This document shows, piece after piece, positions 26,159 through 34,550 of a stretch of 64,000 bases of DNA. The position numbers and the translations under genes are program-made. The stretch spans positions 62,001 to 126,000 of the forward strand of contig NZ_BDCI01000011.1 of NCBI RefSeq assembly GCF_001613425.1, read 5' to 3'. Source of the stretch: Nocardia vulneris. GTDB lineage: Bacteria; Actinomycetota; Actinomycetes; Mycobacteriales; Mycobacteriaceae. Each line of letters opens with the position of its first letter. The first letter of the stretch is position 1. The notes beneath the pieces were generated by a model, which saw only the letters and a list, made by a program, of their open reading frames with translations, was not told where the DNA came from and ran no database searches.

Positions 26159-27489
26159 TGCTGCGGGCACGGATCACCCTGGTCGTCGTGGTCGCGATCG
26201 TGGCCGCCATCATCGTCACGCTCGCGACGTCCTACCGCGGGGTCGTGGGCCTGATCAGCACGCAGTTCGCGCACAGCCTCAACGATCGGGCCGACGCGGT
26301 CATCGCGGTGCTGCCCGCGGTATTGCCCGAACGGCCCGACACCATCGAGCAACTGCTGGGCGCGGACGGCATCGCACACCCGCTCGTCGCGGACCGGATA
26401 GTCCTGCCGGTCGCCGATGCCGACCGGGCGGTCGCCAGAACCGGCAGCGGCACAGCCGAATACAACATCGACCTGGACGGCAAGCCGTACGGCATCCTCA
26501 CCAAGCCGCGGCCGGGCGGCGGCGCCGTGATGGTGGCCCAGCGGTACGAGAAGCCGGATCAGATCGACCAGGAATTCCTCTGGCGCACAGGCGGTATCAC
26601 CGCGCTCGCGGTGGCGGTGTCGGCGTTGCTCAGCTGGCTGGTGATCGGTCGGATCCTGCGACCGGTGCGCCGATTGCTCGCCGCGACCGAGCACATCAGC
26701 TCGACCCAGGATCTCTCGGTGCCGCTGCCGCCCACCGGCCGCGACGAAATCGGCAGGCTCACCGGCAGTTTCGCGACCATGCTGGCCGCGCTGCGCCGTT
26801 CGCGTGAGCAGCAGCACCGGCTCGTGCAGGACGCCAGTCATGAGCTGCGGACCCCGCTGACCTCCATTCGCGGCAGCGCGGAACTCCTGCAGCGCGCCCG
26901 GGGCCGCCTCGCGCCCGAGGACGAAGCCAAGGTGCTGCACACGTTGGTTCAGGAGTCCGTCGCGCTGGACGCGCTCGTCGCCGAACTGGTCGAGCTGGCG
27001 ACCGATCAGCGCACCGCGGAGGACGCCACCTCGCTGGACCTGGCGACGCTCGCCGAGGATTGCGCCCAGCGGTTCCGGCACCGCAGCGGGCGGACCATCA
27101 CGGTCACCGCGACGGGGACCCAGCCGGTGCTCGGCCGGTTGCGCGCGCTGGAGCGGTGTATCGACAATCTGCTGGGAAACGCGATCAAGTTCAGCCCGGC
27201 GGATACGCCGATCGAAGTGCACGTCGAGGGCACGGAATTGACAGTGCGCGATCAGGGACCCGGTATCGCGCCCGCCGACATCACCGCCGTCTTCGACCGC
27301 TTCTATCGCGCCGCGAACACGCAGAGTACGCCGGGTTCCGGTCTGGGTCTCGCGATCGTCGACGACATCGTGACCGCGCATCACGGCACGGTATTCGCCG
27401 AACCCGGCCCGGGCGGCCGCGTCGGTTTCCGGCTGCCTCCCGAGGCGGCACCGGCCGACACGTCGCGGCGGAAACGGTCAGCCGGCTGA
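26158..27489 (+). CDS. Sensor histidine kinase (MprB-like)
   Basis: ATG at 26158 overlaps the regulator's TGA by one base (TGATG); GTG at 26155 is also possible. The 443-residue protein has an N-terminal membrane span, an extracytoplasmic sensing segment of about 110 residues, a second span (ITALAVAVSALLSWLVIG), a HAMP linker (RPVRRLLAATEHIS), a HisKA box with His228 in QDASHELRTPL, and an ATPase domain with NLLGNAIKFSP, DQGPGIA and GSGLGLAIV. It autophosphorylates and passes phosphate to Asp61 of the upstream regulator. The signal is not evident. Its 3' end overlaps the convergent methyltransferase gene by 12 bases. Confidence 0.9.
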   Translation: MLRARITLVVVVAIVAAIIVTLATSYRGVVGLISTQFAHSLNDRADAVIAVLPAVLPERPDTIEQLLGADGIAHPLVADRIVLPVADADRAVARTGSGTAEYNIDLDGKPYGILTKPRPGGGAVMVAQRYEKPDQIDQEFLWRTGGITALAVAVSALLSWLVIGRILRPVRRLLAATEHISSTQDLSVPLPPTGRDEIGRLTGSFATMLAALRRSREQQHRLVQDASHELRTPLTSIRGSAELLQRARGRLAPEDEAKVLHTLVQESVALDALVAELVELATDQRTAEDATSLDLATLAEDCAQRFRHRSGRTITVTATGTQPVLGRLRALERCIDNLLGNAIKFSPADTPIEVHVEGTELTVRDQGPGIAPADITAVFDRFYRAANTQSTPGSGLGLAIVDDIVTAHHGTVFAEPGPGGRVGFRLPPEAAPADTSRRKRSAG

Positions 27490-28263
27490 TTTGCGGCCGA
27501 GACCGCCGTAGATCACCAGCCGGGTCGCGGGCAGATCCGTGTGCAGGAACTGCTGTGCGGGCGCGACGCCGGGTGGGATCAACTCGAAGCCCGCCATGAG
27601 GGCCTCGATCTCCTCCGCCGACCGATAGCGCACCTGGGAAGGGGTGTTTTCGGTGTCGGACTGGGATTGGCTGATGAAGTCCGGATTGGTCTCGTTTGAC
27701 CCGTGCGTCATGGCCAGGTAGCTGCCCGGCGCCATGGCATCGCGGAACGCGGCGAGGATATCGGCGGGCTTCTCCTCGTCCATCACGTAGTGCAGCACGC
27801 CGATCATCAGCACGGCGATCGGTTCCTCGAAGTCGATGCGCGACTCGGTCCGTAGTCGGTCGATGATCTCGCGCGGGCGCCGGATGTCGGCCTGCATGAC
27901 CGATAAGCCGGGCGAGTTGGCCAGCAGTGCGTCGCAGTGCGCGCGCACGACGGGGTCGTTGTCGACATAGACGACTCTGGCCGAAGGCTCTATCTCCCGG
28001 GCGACTTCGTGCACGTTGGGCGAAGTGGGGATGCCCGCGCCGAGATCGATGAACTGCTTGACGCCCGCGTCGGCGGCCAATTCGACTGCCCGGACCAGGA
28101 ATTGGCGAATGAACCAGGCCAGGGTCCTGGTGTCCGGGGCGATCGCGAGCATACGATGGGCGACCTGGCGGTCGACCTCGTAGTTGTCCTTACCACCCAG
28201 CATGTAGTCATAGATGCGCGCGGAACTCGGCACGGTGGGATTGAGTCCAGGCGCTCGGTCCAT
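27478..28263 (-). CDS. SAM-dependent methyltransferase, Methyltransf_19 (DUF574) family
   Basis: ATG at 28263 gives 261 residues. The start PTVPSSARIYDYMLGGKDNYEVDR is the hallmark of this actinobacterial family. The Rossmann SAM site is FIDLGAGIPTSPNVHEVA followed by VVYVDNDPVVRAH. Members are mostly annotated as putative O-methyltransferases and are common in actinomycete genomes; substrates are unknown. It overlaps the kinase gene tail to tail. Confidence 0.88.
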   Translation of the reverse strand: MDRAPGLNPTVPSSARIYDYMLGGKDNYEVDRQVAHRMLAIAPDTRTLAWFIRQFLVRAVELAADAGVKQFIDLGAGIPTSPNVHEVAREIEPSARVVYVDNDPVVRAHCDALLANSPGLSVMQADIRRPREIIDRLRTESRIDFEEPIAVLMIGVLHYVMDEEKPADILAAFRDAMAPGSYLAMTHGSNETNPDFISQSQSDTENTPSQVRYRSAEEIEALMAGFELIPPGVAPAQQFLHTDLPATRLVIYGGLGRKSAG

Positions 28264-28447
28264 CCCCGACAAGGTTTCCTCCCGGTGGGTCTCGGCATGC
28301 TCGATCCCGAGCGTAGCGTTCGAGCAGCCTGCCCGGCGCACGGCAAAGCGTCATGATCCGCCCGTCAGGGCCGAATCTTCGACTGGAACCGCGGTGTGGT
28401 TCCGTACAGATACCCGGCGACGTCATTCTCGGCGCGCCGCGCGCGCG

Positions 28448-29488
28448 TCACTCCTGTTCGGCGAGCCTGGCTGCCCGAGCCATCAGTGTGTCGGCGACGG
28501 GTCGGGTGCGCCGGCCCAGGCCGCATGCGGTGGCGACCCCGTCGACCGGTCGGCCGAGGGCGTGCTCGATCTGCCGCAACGTCTGTAATTGCGCTGCCTC
28601 GGTGGGTATGTCGTGCACCAGCCCCGCGTAGAAGTGGGTGCCCGCACGCAGCTCCAGGTCTGCCAGCGGCGCATAGAAGGTGCTCTCGGTCGAGGGCGGC
28701 TTGTCCCCGGCCGCGAACGGCGCGTGGATGAATTCCAGCGGGCGGCCCGACGGCCACTGCCGGGCAAGGCAATTGGCGAAGTAGACGATCGGGCGCGCGT
28801 CTCGCAGGGTGGCCCGGGACTTGTTGTGCAGACTCCCTACGCACATGTGTACGCCGAACCGGGTGCCCGCGGGCGCGGCGGCGGCCAGTGCGGCGATCCG
28901 CTTGCTCAACCCCAGCACCCGGTTCACCAGCCGGTGCCGCGGCTGCGTCTGCGCGAGCAGCACCAGTTCCGCGGTGGCTTCCAGTTGAATGACCACGTCA
29001 CCGCCGGTGAGCCGCTGGATCGCGGCGATATCGCGGAGCGCGGCCGCGGTGAACGCTTTTCGATGCCGCAGCAGGCCGGTGCGGCCCATCGCGATGAAGG
29101 CGAGCGTGAAGTCGGTGGGCATGCCGATCTGCAGGGTGAGTCCGGGCAGTCCGTGCCGCGCACGCGCCGCCAGGAATATCGGCAGGGCCTCCTCGGCCTC
29201 GTGCAGATAGCCCAGATCCATCAGGTCGGCGGTGAGTCGTTTGCCGCGCGCGGGCCGGTAGATCGTGCGCTGCTGACTGGTATTCCACTCGCCCGCCTTC
29301 TTCAATTCCAAGGCGCCCTGCGCGACCAGGTCTTCGATTATCGGTTTGACGTAGAACTCGTAGCGTCGCGTCTCGCCGGTGGGCAGCGTTCGTAGCAGGG
29401 GGCCGGAAGTGTCGAGCATGGCTTGCATCGCGGTAGCTGTGCTCTCGGCCGGAAAGCTGCCAACGAAGTGCACTGCCCGCGTACCCAT
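28448..29488 (-). CDS. MetE/UROD-fold protein, methionine synthase-like
   Basis: ATG at 29488 (MGTRAVHFVGSFP) gives 346 residues. The N-terminal pattern VHFVGSFPAESTATAMQAML followed by RTLPTGETRRYEFY resembles bacterial cobalamin-independent methionine-synthase-like proteins with a UROD/MetE barrel. FGVHMCVGSLHN lies where MetE proteins place His/Cys zinc ligands. Full-length MetE is about 750 residues, so this is the single-barrel relative whose function is unsettled. It might act in methyl transfer, but no partner gene is adjacent. Confidence 0.6.
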   Translation of the reverse strand: MGTRAVHFVGSFPAESTATAMQAMLDTSGPLLRTLPTGETRRYEFYVKPIIEDLVAQGALELKKAGEWNTSQQRTIYRPARGKRLTADLMDLGYLHEAEEALPIFLAARARHGLPGLTLQIGMPTDFTLAFIAMGRTGLLRHRKAFTAAALRDIAAIQRLTGGDVVIQLEATAELVLLAQTQPRHRLVNRVLGLSKRIAALAAAAPAGTRFGVHMCVGSLHNKSRATLRDARPIVYFANCLARQWPSGRPLEFIHAPFAAGDKPPSTESTFYAPLADLELRAGTHFYAGLVHDIPTEAAQLQTLRQIEHALGRPVDGVATACGLGRRTRPVADTLMARAARLAEQE

Positions 29489-29855
29489 GGGTCGGATCCT
29501 AGACCGGAGGGTTCCAGTATGGGCCGATGTCGGGTTCCAGTACGGAATGTTGTGCTTTCGATACGTCGGGTGAGTGCTTGTTGCGCGACGTGCTCGCGAC
29601 CGGACGAGGGCTGAATCATTCTGGGGGATCGCCGAATTCACTCGATGCCGGTCCGCTGCGCGGTGGGCAGACCGGTAGCGGCCGACCGGCTACGCGATGG
29701 CAACTCCTGCGCAATCGCTCAATCACGCGGGCGGCACGCATGATTCGGCCCGCGACAAGCTGACGCCTGATCTCGGTTAGGGGCCGGTTGTGCGCGGAAG
29801 GTGGTGGGCGGTGTGGCCGGGCGCACTGCCGCCGGGTGTGGGACGAATCAGCTGA
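29489..29855. other. Intergenic region, 367 bases, no gene seen
   Basis: The stretch has lower GC than its neighbours around 29500-29760 and contains only short frames without ribosome-binding sites or recognisable protein sequence. It presumably holds the promoter of the minus-strand gene ending at 29488. Confidence 0.4.
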
Positions 29856-30095
29856 TCAGACAGGTGGTTTCGGCTCGTCCATCGCCTCGATGCGGGGGTC
29901 GGCGAAGATCTCGACCTGGTCGGTGTTCAGCCGCGCGGCCGCCGAGTCGGTCACGCGCAGGGCGTAGAGCCCCTGCGCGGGATCGACGGGGATGAGGCCG
30001 TACGCGGTGTCTACGTCGTCGACCGTGAGCTTCAGCTCGCGCAGTGCGACGGCCAGGGTCGCATTCGCGGGAAGCCGGATCGTGAGCAACGGCAT
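29856..30095 (-). CDS. 79-residue protein paired with a subtilase
   Basis: ATG at 30095 lies 9 bases after the subtilase stop, so the genes form an operon. The sequence MPLLTIRLPANATLAVALRELKL then GLIPVDPAQGLYALRVTDSAAARL is soluble and has no signal peptide. It reads like a small alpha/beta protein, with an ending rich in Asp/Glu/Pro. Its partner is a subtilase without a signal peptide; an intracellular inhibitor, chaperone or substrate is possible. I do not recognise the family. Confidence 0.65.
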   Translation of the reverse strand: MPLLTIRLPANATLAVALRELKLTVDDVDTAYGLIPVDPAQGLYALRVTDSAAARLNTDQVEIFADPRIEAMDEPKPPV

Positions 30096-30104
30096 GCCCC
30101 CACG

Positions 30105-31448
30105 TTACGCGCGGGAGGCCGATTTGTTCAGTTCCGCGAGCAGCGCGGCCGTGTCGGCGATGCCGTACCCGTAATCGTAGTTGTAGCCACCGGCTTGCGC
30201 GGTCGCGGTGCGCTGCAACAACGTTCGCAGTTGGGCCGGTGGCAGTGCGGTGGCGGACCACTGCGTGCGCACGGCGGCGACCAGGCCGGCCGCCACCGGG
30301 CAGGCGGCCGAGGTGCCGGTGTCGGGTTCGGTCGCACCGAAGGCCTTCGACCCGAGGAAGTGGGTGTAGGAGCAGATGTCGGGCTTGCGATCGGTCAAGC
30401 GGCCCGGACCCTGCGAGGAGTAGCCCACGCGCTGGTTCTTGGTGTCGACGCCCGCGATGGACAGCACGCCGGGGTGCGAGTTCGCGCCGCCGATCGGGCG
30501 GTCCTTGTAGGCGCAGCGGCCGTCGGGGCAGTCGCGGCCGCAATTGCCCGCGGCGAAAACGATATCGGCGCCCGCGGCCTCCAGCGAACCGACGATCACG
30601 TTGAACGGATGCGACGGATTGTCGGAGTAGTTGCCCGGCCGTCCGACCGGAAAGTCCCAGCTCGGCGAGAAGGAGCCCCAGCTGTTGCTGATCACCAGCG
30701 CACGGGACGCGGCGGGCTGGTCCGTCAGTACGGTGCGCAGGTGCGCGTAGGCGGCCAGCGCGTCCGAGAGCAGTCCGTCCATGGTGCTGCCGCCCTGTCG
30801 GGTGCTCTGCAGCACCGGGATGTCGAGCAGGGTGGCCTGTGGCGCGGCGATGAGCGCGTCGAAGGCGCACATGCTGCCGTGCGCCACCGGGAACTCGCCC
30901 GCGGTTCCGTTGACACCGGCGGGATTCCAGCTGCGCGCCTGATCGATGTGCACGGCGCCGCCCCGGGCCTGCTGCACGTGCGCGGCATTGATCCCGGTGT
31001 CGACGATGGCCAGTGCCACACCTGTGCCGTCCAGCCCGGCGGCACCCAAATCGCCACGCCGCACCAGTGTTTCGACGTCGTGCCAGTTGCCGACCGCGGG
31101 CGTGTCGCCACAGGTCAGGCTGGTCTGGATCACCGGGTCGGCGAATACGCCGGTGACGCTGCGGGATTCGGACAGCTGGGCGACACCGCGGGCGAGGTCG
31201 TCGTCCGCGATCTCGCCGCGCACCACCACCGACGCGTCCACCGGGTCCAATGAGTAGCTCAGTCGCTCGACGGCGGCCGCGGCGGGCACCGGTTTCGGCA
31301 CCGCGACCGGGGCATAGGACTGATCGAGCGTGATGCCGGACAGATGCCCGGCGACATCGGCCGTGGCGACCGAAACGGCGCGATCGGCCACTGCGGTAAT
31401 CACATCGACGGACGGGCGAAGCTGGATGAGTACGCGCATGGCCGACAT
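30105..31448 (-). CDS. Subtilisin-like (S8) serine peptidase without signal peptide
   Basis: ATG at 31448 gives 447 residues; ATG at 31439 is equally possible. The catalytic triad is Asp150 in LAIVDTGIN, His190 in VAHGSM and Ser380 in DTGTSAACP, with oxyanion Asn302 in FAAGNCG. The N-terminal 130 residues form an extra domain of unknown type that contains repeated Val/Asp-rich segments. The start MSAMRVLIQLRPS has no export signal, so the protein is probably intracellular. Cysteines around residues 303-312 and 359 could form a metal site or disulfide. It is co-transcribed with the 79-residue gene downstream. Confidence 0.85.
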   Translation of the reverse strand: MSAMRVLIQLRPSVDVITAVADRAVSVATADVAGHLSGITLDQSYAPVAVPKPVPAAAAVERLSYSLDPVDASVVVRGEIADDDLARGVAQLSESRSVTGVFADPVIQTSLTCGDTPAVGNWHDVETLVRRGDLGAAGLDGTGVALAIVDTGINAAHVQQARGGAVHIDQARSWNPAGVNGTAGEFPVAHGSMCAFDALIAAPQATLLDIPVLQSTRQGGSTMDGLLSDALAAYAHLRTVLTDQPAASRALVISNSWGSFSPSWDFPVGRPGNYSDNPSHPFNVIVGSLEAAGADIVFAAGNCGRDCPDGRCAYKDRPIGGANSHPGVLSIAGVDTKNQRVGYSSQGPGRLTDRKPDICSYTHFLGSKAFGATEPDTGTSAACPVAAGLVAAVRTQWSATALPPAQLRTLLQRTATAQAGGYNYDYGYGIADTAALLAELNKSASRA

Positions 31449-31896
31449 ACTGCCGTCCGCGGCCGGGAAGTTCGCGTTGGGCACGCCAGGACGGCCGAGG
31501 TCGCTATGGGCGGGCGACCGGTGCCGCGGGAAAGCGCAAGCTCTGGGCAATTTCGCCGGGCAGGGCGTGTCCGGGATCACAGCGCGGTCATTTTCCCCGC
31601 ATCACCGAGTGAACAGGCGAGCCGGGAATTGTGGACCGGGCGAATTCCACTTTGTCTACCGGGATGCTCGCTACTGCCAATTCCGGGTATGTGCGTCAGA
31701 ATTGCTGTACTGCACCGGTATTGCGCATTGCTCAGTCGAAAAACGTTGATACCGAGGGGGTTAGGAATCGTTTGCCAGCGCAATCGAGCGGCGGTGGGTA
31801 CGCTCGGGCTGGTTGCCGAACGCTTCCATTCGGTGCGAATCGGCCTCGGTCAACCGCGTTCGACCTGCTGGATCACGGTACAGATGGGACGGTTCG
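31449..31896. other. Intergenic region, 448 bases, no gene seen
   Basis: This lies between the divergent subtilase and the small secreted-protein gene at 31897. The middle part (about 31600-31790) is AT-richer than its surroundings and probably holds promoters for both genes. Short frames here lack ribosome-binding sites and family resemblance. Confidence 0.4.
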
Positions 31897-32355
31897 ATGA
31901 AATCACTGACACGTTCGGCCCTGATCGGGGCTGCCGTATGCACGGCGGCGGCTTTAGGCGGCACACCCGTTGCGGTCGCGGCTCCCGACACCCCCGGCGA
32001 GCACTTGTGCACCATCAAATACCCCACGCCGGAAGGCGATTTCTCCACCTACGCCGTCAGTGAAGCGTTCGCCTCCTCGCACAACGACGGCACCTTCGAC
32101 CTCACGCTGCACACCGACGCCAACTCCGAAACCGGATACGACCAGCAGTTCCGGGTCGTCTGGGCGAACCTCGACACCGGCCGCAGCGGCGGCGGCGACA
32201 CCTCGGCCCGAGTGCAGGGCCCCGAAAATGTCCTCTCCATCCCCGCCGTAGACACCAAACCAGGCCGAATAGCCCTGACCCTGAGCGTGTTCAACCACGG
32301 CGAAGCCCAGAACTACACCAACGGCGACTGCACCATCGAATACGCCGCCCACTAG
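31897..32355 (+). CDS. Small secreted protein, 152 residues
   Basis: ATG at 31897 starts MKSLTRSALIGAAVCTAAALGGTPVAVAAPD, a clear signal peptide with cleavage after VAVAA. The mature protein of about 124 residues has two cysteines that could form one disulfide (EHLCTIKY and NGDCTIEY near the ends) and Asn/Asp/Thr-rich strands such as TFDLTLHTDANSETGYDQQF, suggesting a small beta-sandwich. I do not recognise a family or catalytic residues. It lies directly upstream of a noncoding repeat region. Confidence 0.7.
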   Translation: MKSLTRSALIGAAVCTAAALGGTPVAVAAPDTPGEHLCTIKYPTPEGDFSTYAVSEAFASSHNDGTFDLTLHTDANSETGYDQQFRVVWANLDTGRSGGGDTSARVQGPENVLSIPAVDTKPGRIALTLSVFNHGEAQNYTNGDCTIEYAAH

Positions 32356-32507
32356 CCCTACCCCCGCGGGGCACTAGCCGTACCCCGCGGGGCGACGAAG
32401 AACCGCGCCGCAGCCACCGGGGCGTGGCTGCTGCTACCTGTCGCGGCTGGCGCTGGGCAGCCGCGCGGTTGGGGTAGCCGTAGTGCGTGCCGCGCAGGTT
32501 CTGTCGT

Positions 32508-32543
32508 CCCGCGCGCGTGTCCGTCGAACGACACGCGCGCGGG
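32508..32543. repeat. Hairpin of the first direct-repeat copy
   Basis: Arms cccgcgcgcgtgtc and gacacgcgcgcggg, 14 bp perfect, with an 8-base loop cgtcgaac. This is a REP-like palindrome; it has no T-run. Confidence 0.75.
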
Positions 32544-32560
32544 GCGGCGAGAAGTGCGCG

Positions 32561-32640
32561 GGGCGACGAAGAAGTGCGCGGGGCGACGAAGAAGTGCGCG
32601 GGGCGACGAAGAAGTGCGCGGGGCGACGAAGAAGTGCGCG
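32561..32640. repeat. Four tandem copies of a 20-bp unit
   Basis: The unit gggcgacgaagaagtgcgcg is repeated four times without a mismatch. A degenerate 19-bp copy precedes it at 32542-32560, and a partial one (acgaagaag) follows. The copies are immediately adjacent with no spacers, so this is a simple tandem repeat rather than a CRISPR array. Confidence 0.92.
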
Positions 32641-32962
32641 ACGAAGAAGCGTGCCGCACGGCACTACGCGGGGTGGCTGGCGCGACCTAGCGTGGCGACG
32701 GCCATTGGTGCGACCCGGTGAGTGTGGTTGGCGTTGCCCCGCGTGGCAGCGGCGACCTGTGTGGCTGCCGTTACCGGTGTGGCAGCGGCTATTTGGCTCG
32801 GCTGCCGTTATCCCGTGTGCTTGGCGCTGCCCGGCGCGGCTGCCGCTGCCGCTACCCGGTGTGGTTGGCGCTGCCCGGCGTGGCTGCTGCGACCCGGCGC
32901 TGCTGGCGCTGGGCTGCCGTGCGGTGGGGTAGCCGTAGTGCGTGCCGCGCAGGTTTTGTCGT

Positions 32963-32998
32963 CCCGCGCGCGTGTCTGTTGAACGACACGCGCGCGGG
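32963..32998. repeat. Hairpin of the second direct-repeat copy
   Basis: The arms are identical to those at 32508-32543; the loop is tgttgaac, differing by two bases. The conserved arms with variable loop suggest a maintained or recently copied palindrome. Confidence 0.75.
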
Positions 32999-33133
32999 GT
33001 GGCGAGAGGCGCGCGGCAGCCAGCGGGTGTGGCTGGCGCTATCCGGTGTGGTGGCGGCTAGTTGGCGTGGCTGCCGCTGCCGGCATGACTGGCGCTAGCT
33101 GGTGCGGCGGCCGCGCGGTTGGGTGAGAGGTGA

Positions 33134-33583
33134 TCAGGGGAGAACGGCGCAGGCGGGGCCCAGGTTGATGCCGGTGCCGACGTTGATTTGGCCGCGGCGG
33201 ACGTAGGCCTCGAAATCGTCGCCGTCGGTGAGTTCGAGGGCTACGAGCTTGTGTGGGCCCTTGCGGTCGGGGATCCACGTGGTGCGCGCGGTGCCGGACG
33301 CGTCCGCGACGATCTTGCCCGGCCGGAACTGCTTGTGGTCCGCGGTCCGCGGGTCGTCGCCGATCTGATCGAGCATGCCGATCGTGGTACCCGGATCGGT
33401 GGTGATGGTGACTTCGTATGAGCAGCCGGTGCCGAGAGCGTCCGAGCTGCCGAAGCTCTGCCCCTGCTCGATATGCATGTTCGTGACTGCCGCCCCGGCC
33501 TGTGGTGCGGCGAGCGCGATCGTCGCAGCCAGCGCACCGAGCGTCGCCATCGTGGTGGCGACGGCTCTGTTGGATTTAAACAC
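33134..33583 (-). CDS. Small secreted protein, 149 residues
   Basis: GTG at 33583 with an agagag site gives 149 residues. A signal peptide (VATTMATLGALAATIALAA) is followed by cleavage near AGAAVTN. The mature part, about 115 residues, contains a Cys pair (GTGCSYEVTI and GPACAVLP) and alternating strands such as TTIGMLDQIGDD and KLVALELTDGDDF, consistent with a small immunoglobulin-like or beta-sandwich secreted protein. I recognise no family. It lies between two noncoding repeat regions. Confidence 0.72.
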   Translation of the reverse strand: MFKSNRAVATTMATLGALAATIALAAPQAGAAVTNMHIEQGQSFGSSDALGTGCSYEVTITTDPGTTIGMLDQIGDDPRTADHKQFRPGKIVADASGTARTTWIPDRKGPHKLVALELTDGDDFEAYVRRGQINVGTGINLGPACAVLP

Positions 33584-33882
33584 GTTGAAATGCTCTCTCT
33601 AGCAATGGAATCCCCCGGTTGGAGTTGCGGCGGACGGCGCGTGGCCGGTCCGCACACGTTTCCCATCCTTGCTTTTCGGCTTCCGGAGTTCAACTCCAAT
33701 TCTGTTCTGCGGTTGTGGGTTCGGGGGTTGCAGGGGGTGCAATGTGGTGCTGCCGAATAAGTGTGGTGGTCTTTGGGATCGGTTCTTGCGTTTGGGGTGG
33801 TTGGCTGGCTGCCGAAGTTCTACCGGCTCAGTTTCGTGTGCCTGCCTCGGGAGTTACATGAATGGTGCTGGGGGCTTCGGGT

Positions 33883-33957
33883 GCCGTTCCCGGCTGTAGG
33901 CGTGCGTCAGGTGCGTGGGGTTTCGTCCCAGCGTGGTCATCTGGCTGTGGTGCCGTT
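33883..33957 (-). repeat. Inverted copy of the 34142-34502 repeat core
   Basis: The reverse complement contains ccacagccagatgaccacg, then an ctgacgcacgcctacagccggg-type run, matching the two direct copies downstream over about 75 bases. It lies in opposite orientation, so this copy and the downstream copies form a widely spaced inverted repeat. Confidence 0.75.
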
Positions 33958-33998
33958 CTCGAGAGTTCCTTTTCGGGGTGGGTCTGCTGCTCAGGAAA

Positions 33999-34068
33999 TG
34001 CACCCTTTCTCGGGTTTTGCACCCGCTCTGGGCGTCCAGAAGGGGTGCGAAACCCGAGAAAGGGTGCA
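33999..34068. repeat. Long inverted repeat, 26-bp arms
   Basis: Arms tgcaccctttctcgggtttt plus gcaccc (33999-34024) and gggtgcgaaacccgagaaag plus ggtgca (34043-34068) pair with a single mismatch that becomes a G-U pair in one RNA strand. The loop is 18 bases. It sits between the inverted and direct copies of the flanking repeat. Confidence 0.85.
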
Positions 34069-34141
34069 GGTCTGGGCTTTCGCGTGTCGACACGCACCTA
34101 TCTGTCGCTTGGTCCACTCCCGGGCGACCCCTTCTTCCCAA

Positions 34142-34502
34142 GCCGCCCGAAACGTAACCACAGCCAGATGACCACGCCGGAACAGGAACCCGCGCGCCTG
34201 GCGTGCGCCTACAGTCGGGTACGGCAGGCGACGCGCTCAGCATGATTCGGGGGCAAACCTGGGACGGGGATACGTCGAGGGGAGCCAACCCGCCGAAAAC
34301 CGCACTACACCAGCAACTCCAAGCCCCCCGAAACGCAACCACAGCCAGATGACCACGCGGGAACAGGACCCCGCGCGCCTGACGTGCGCCTACAGCCGGG
34401 TACGGCAGGCGACGCGCTCAGCATGATTCGGGTGTAAACGTGGGATGGGGAGACCTTGACGGGAAGCCCCCCGCCGAAAACCGCACCGCACCAACAAATC
34501 CG
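34142..34502. repeat. Two tandem ~181-bp direct repeats
   Basis: Unit B (34142-34322) and unit C (34323-34502) share stretches such as aaccacagccagatgaccac, ggtacggcaggcgacgcgct and cagcatgattcggg, with roughly 85 to 90 percent identity judged by eye. They end just before the serine hydrolase gene. The related core at 33883-33957 is inverted. There is no credible ORF for a transposase, and the repeats look noncoding. Confidence 0.8.
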
Positions 34503-34550
34503 GCACTCGTGACGACGGCCCGCGCACACGACGGTAGCCCTCACACACCT

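Larger units (their letters stand above)
32421..33128. repeat. Repeat-rich noncoding region with two ~135-bp direct copies
   Basis: Copy 1 (32421 to about 32555) and copy 2 (32877 to about 33012) share a run of nearly identical sequence including tggcgctgggc, gtagccgtagtgcgtgccgc and a GC-rich palindrome. Between them lie many degenerate units of the ggcgtggctgctgc/tggcgctgcccgg type. A third, truncated stretch (about 33020-33128) repeats ccgcgcggttgggtg. No credible gene lies here. Confidence 0.75.

Noticed and set aside
32542..32640. CRISPR array
   Set aside because: The 20-bp units are directly adjacent without spacers and no cas gene is present.
33883..34502. Insertion sequence with terminal inverted repeats
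   Set aside because: There is an inverted pair of repeats but no transposase frame and no visible target duplication; called a repeat only.
33862..34544. Frames on both strands repeating a WSSGCG-type peptide in all three copies
   Set aside because: The peptide likeness follows from the DNA repeat; the frames lack consistent starts and differ in strand, so they are not genes.
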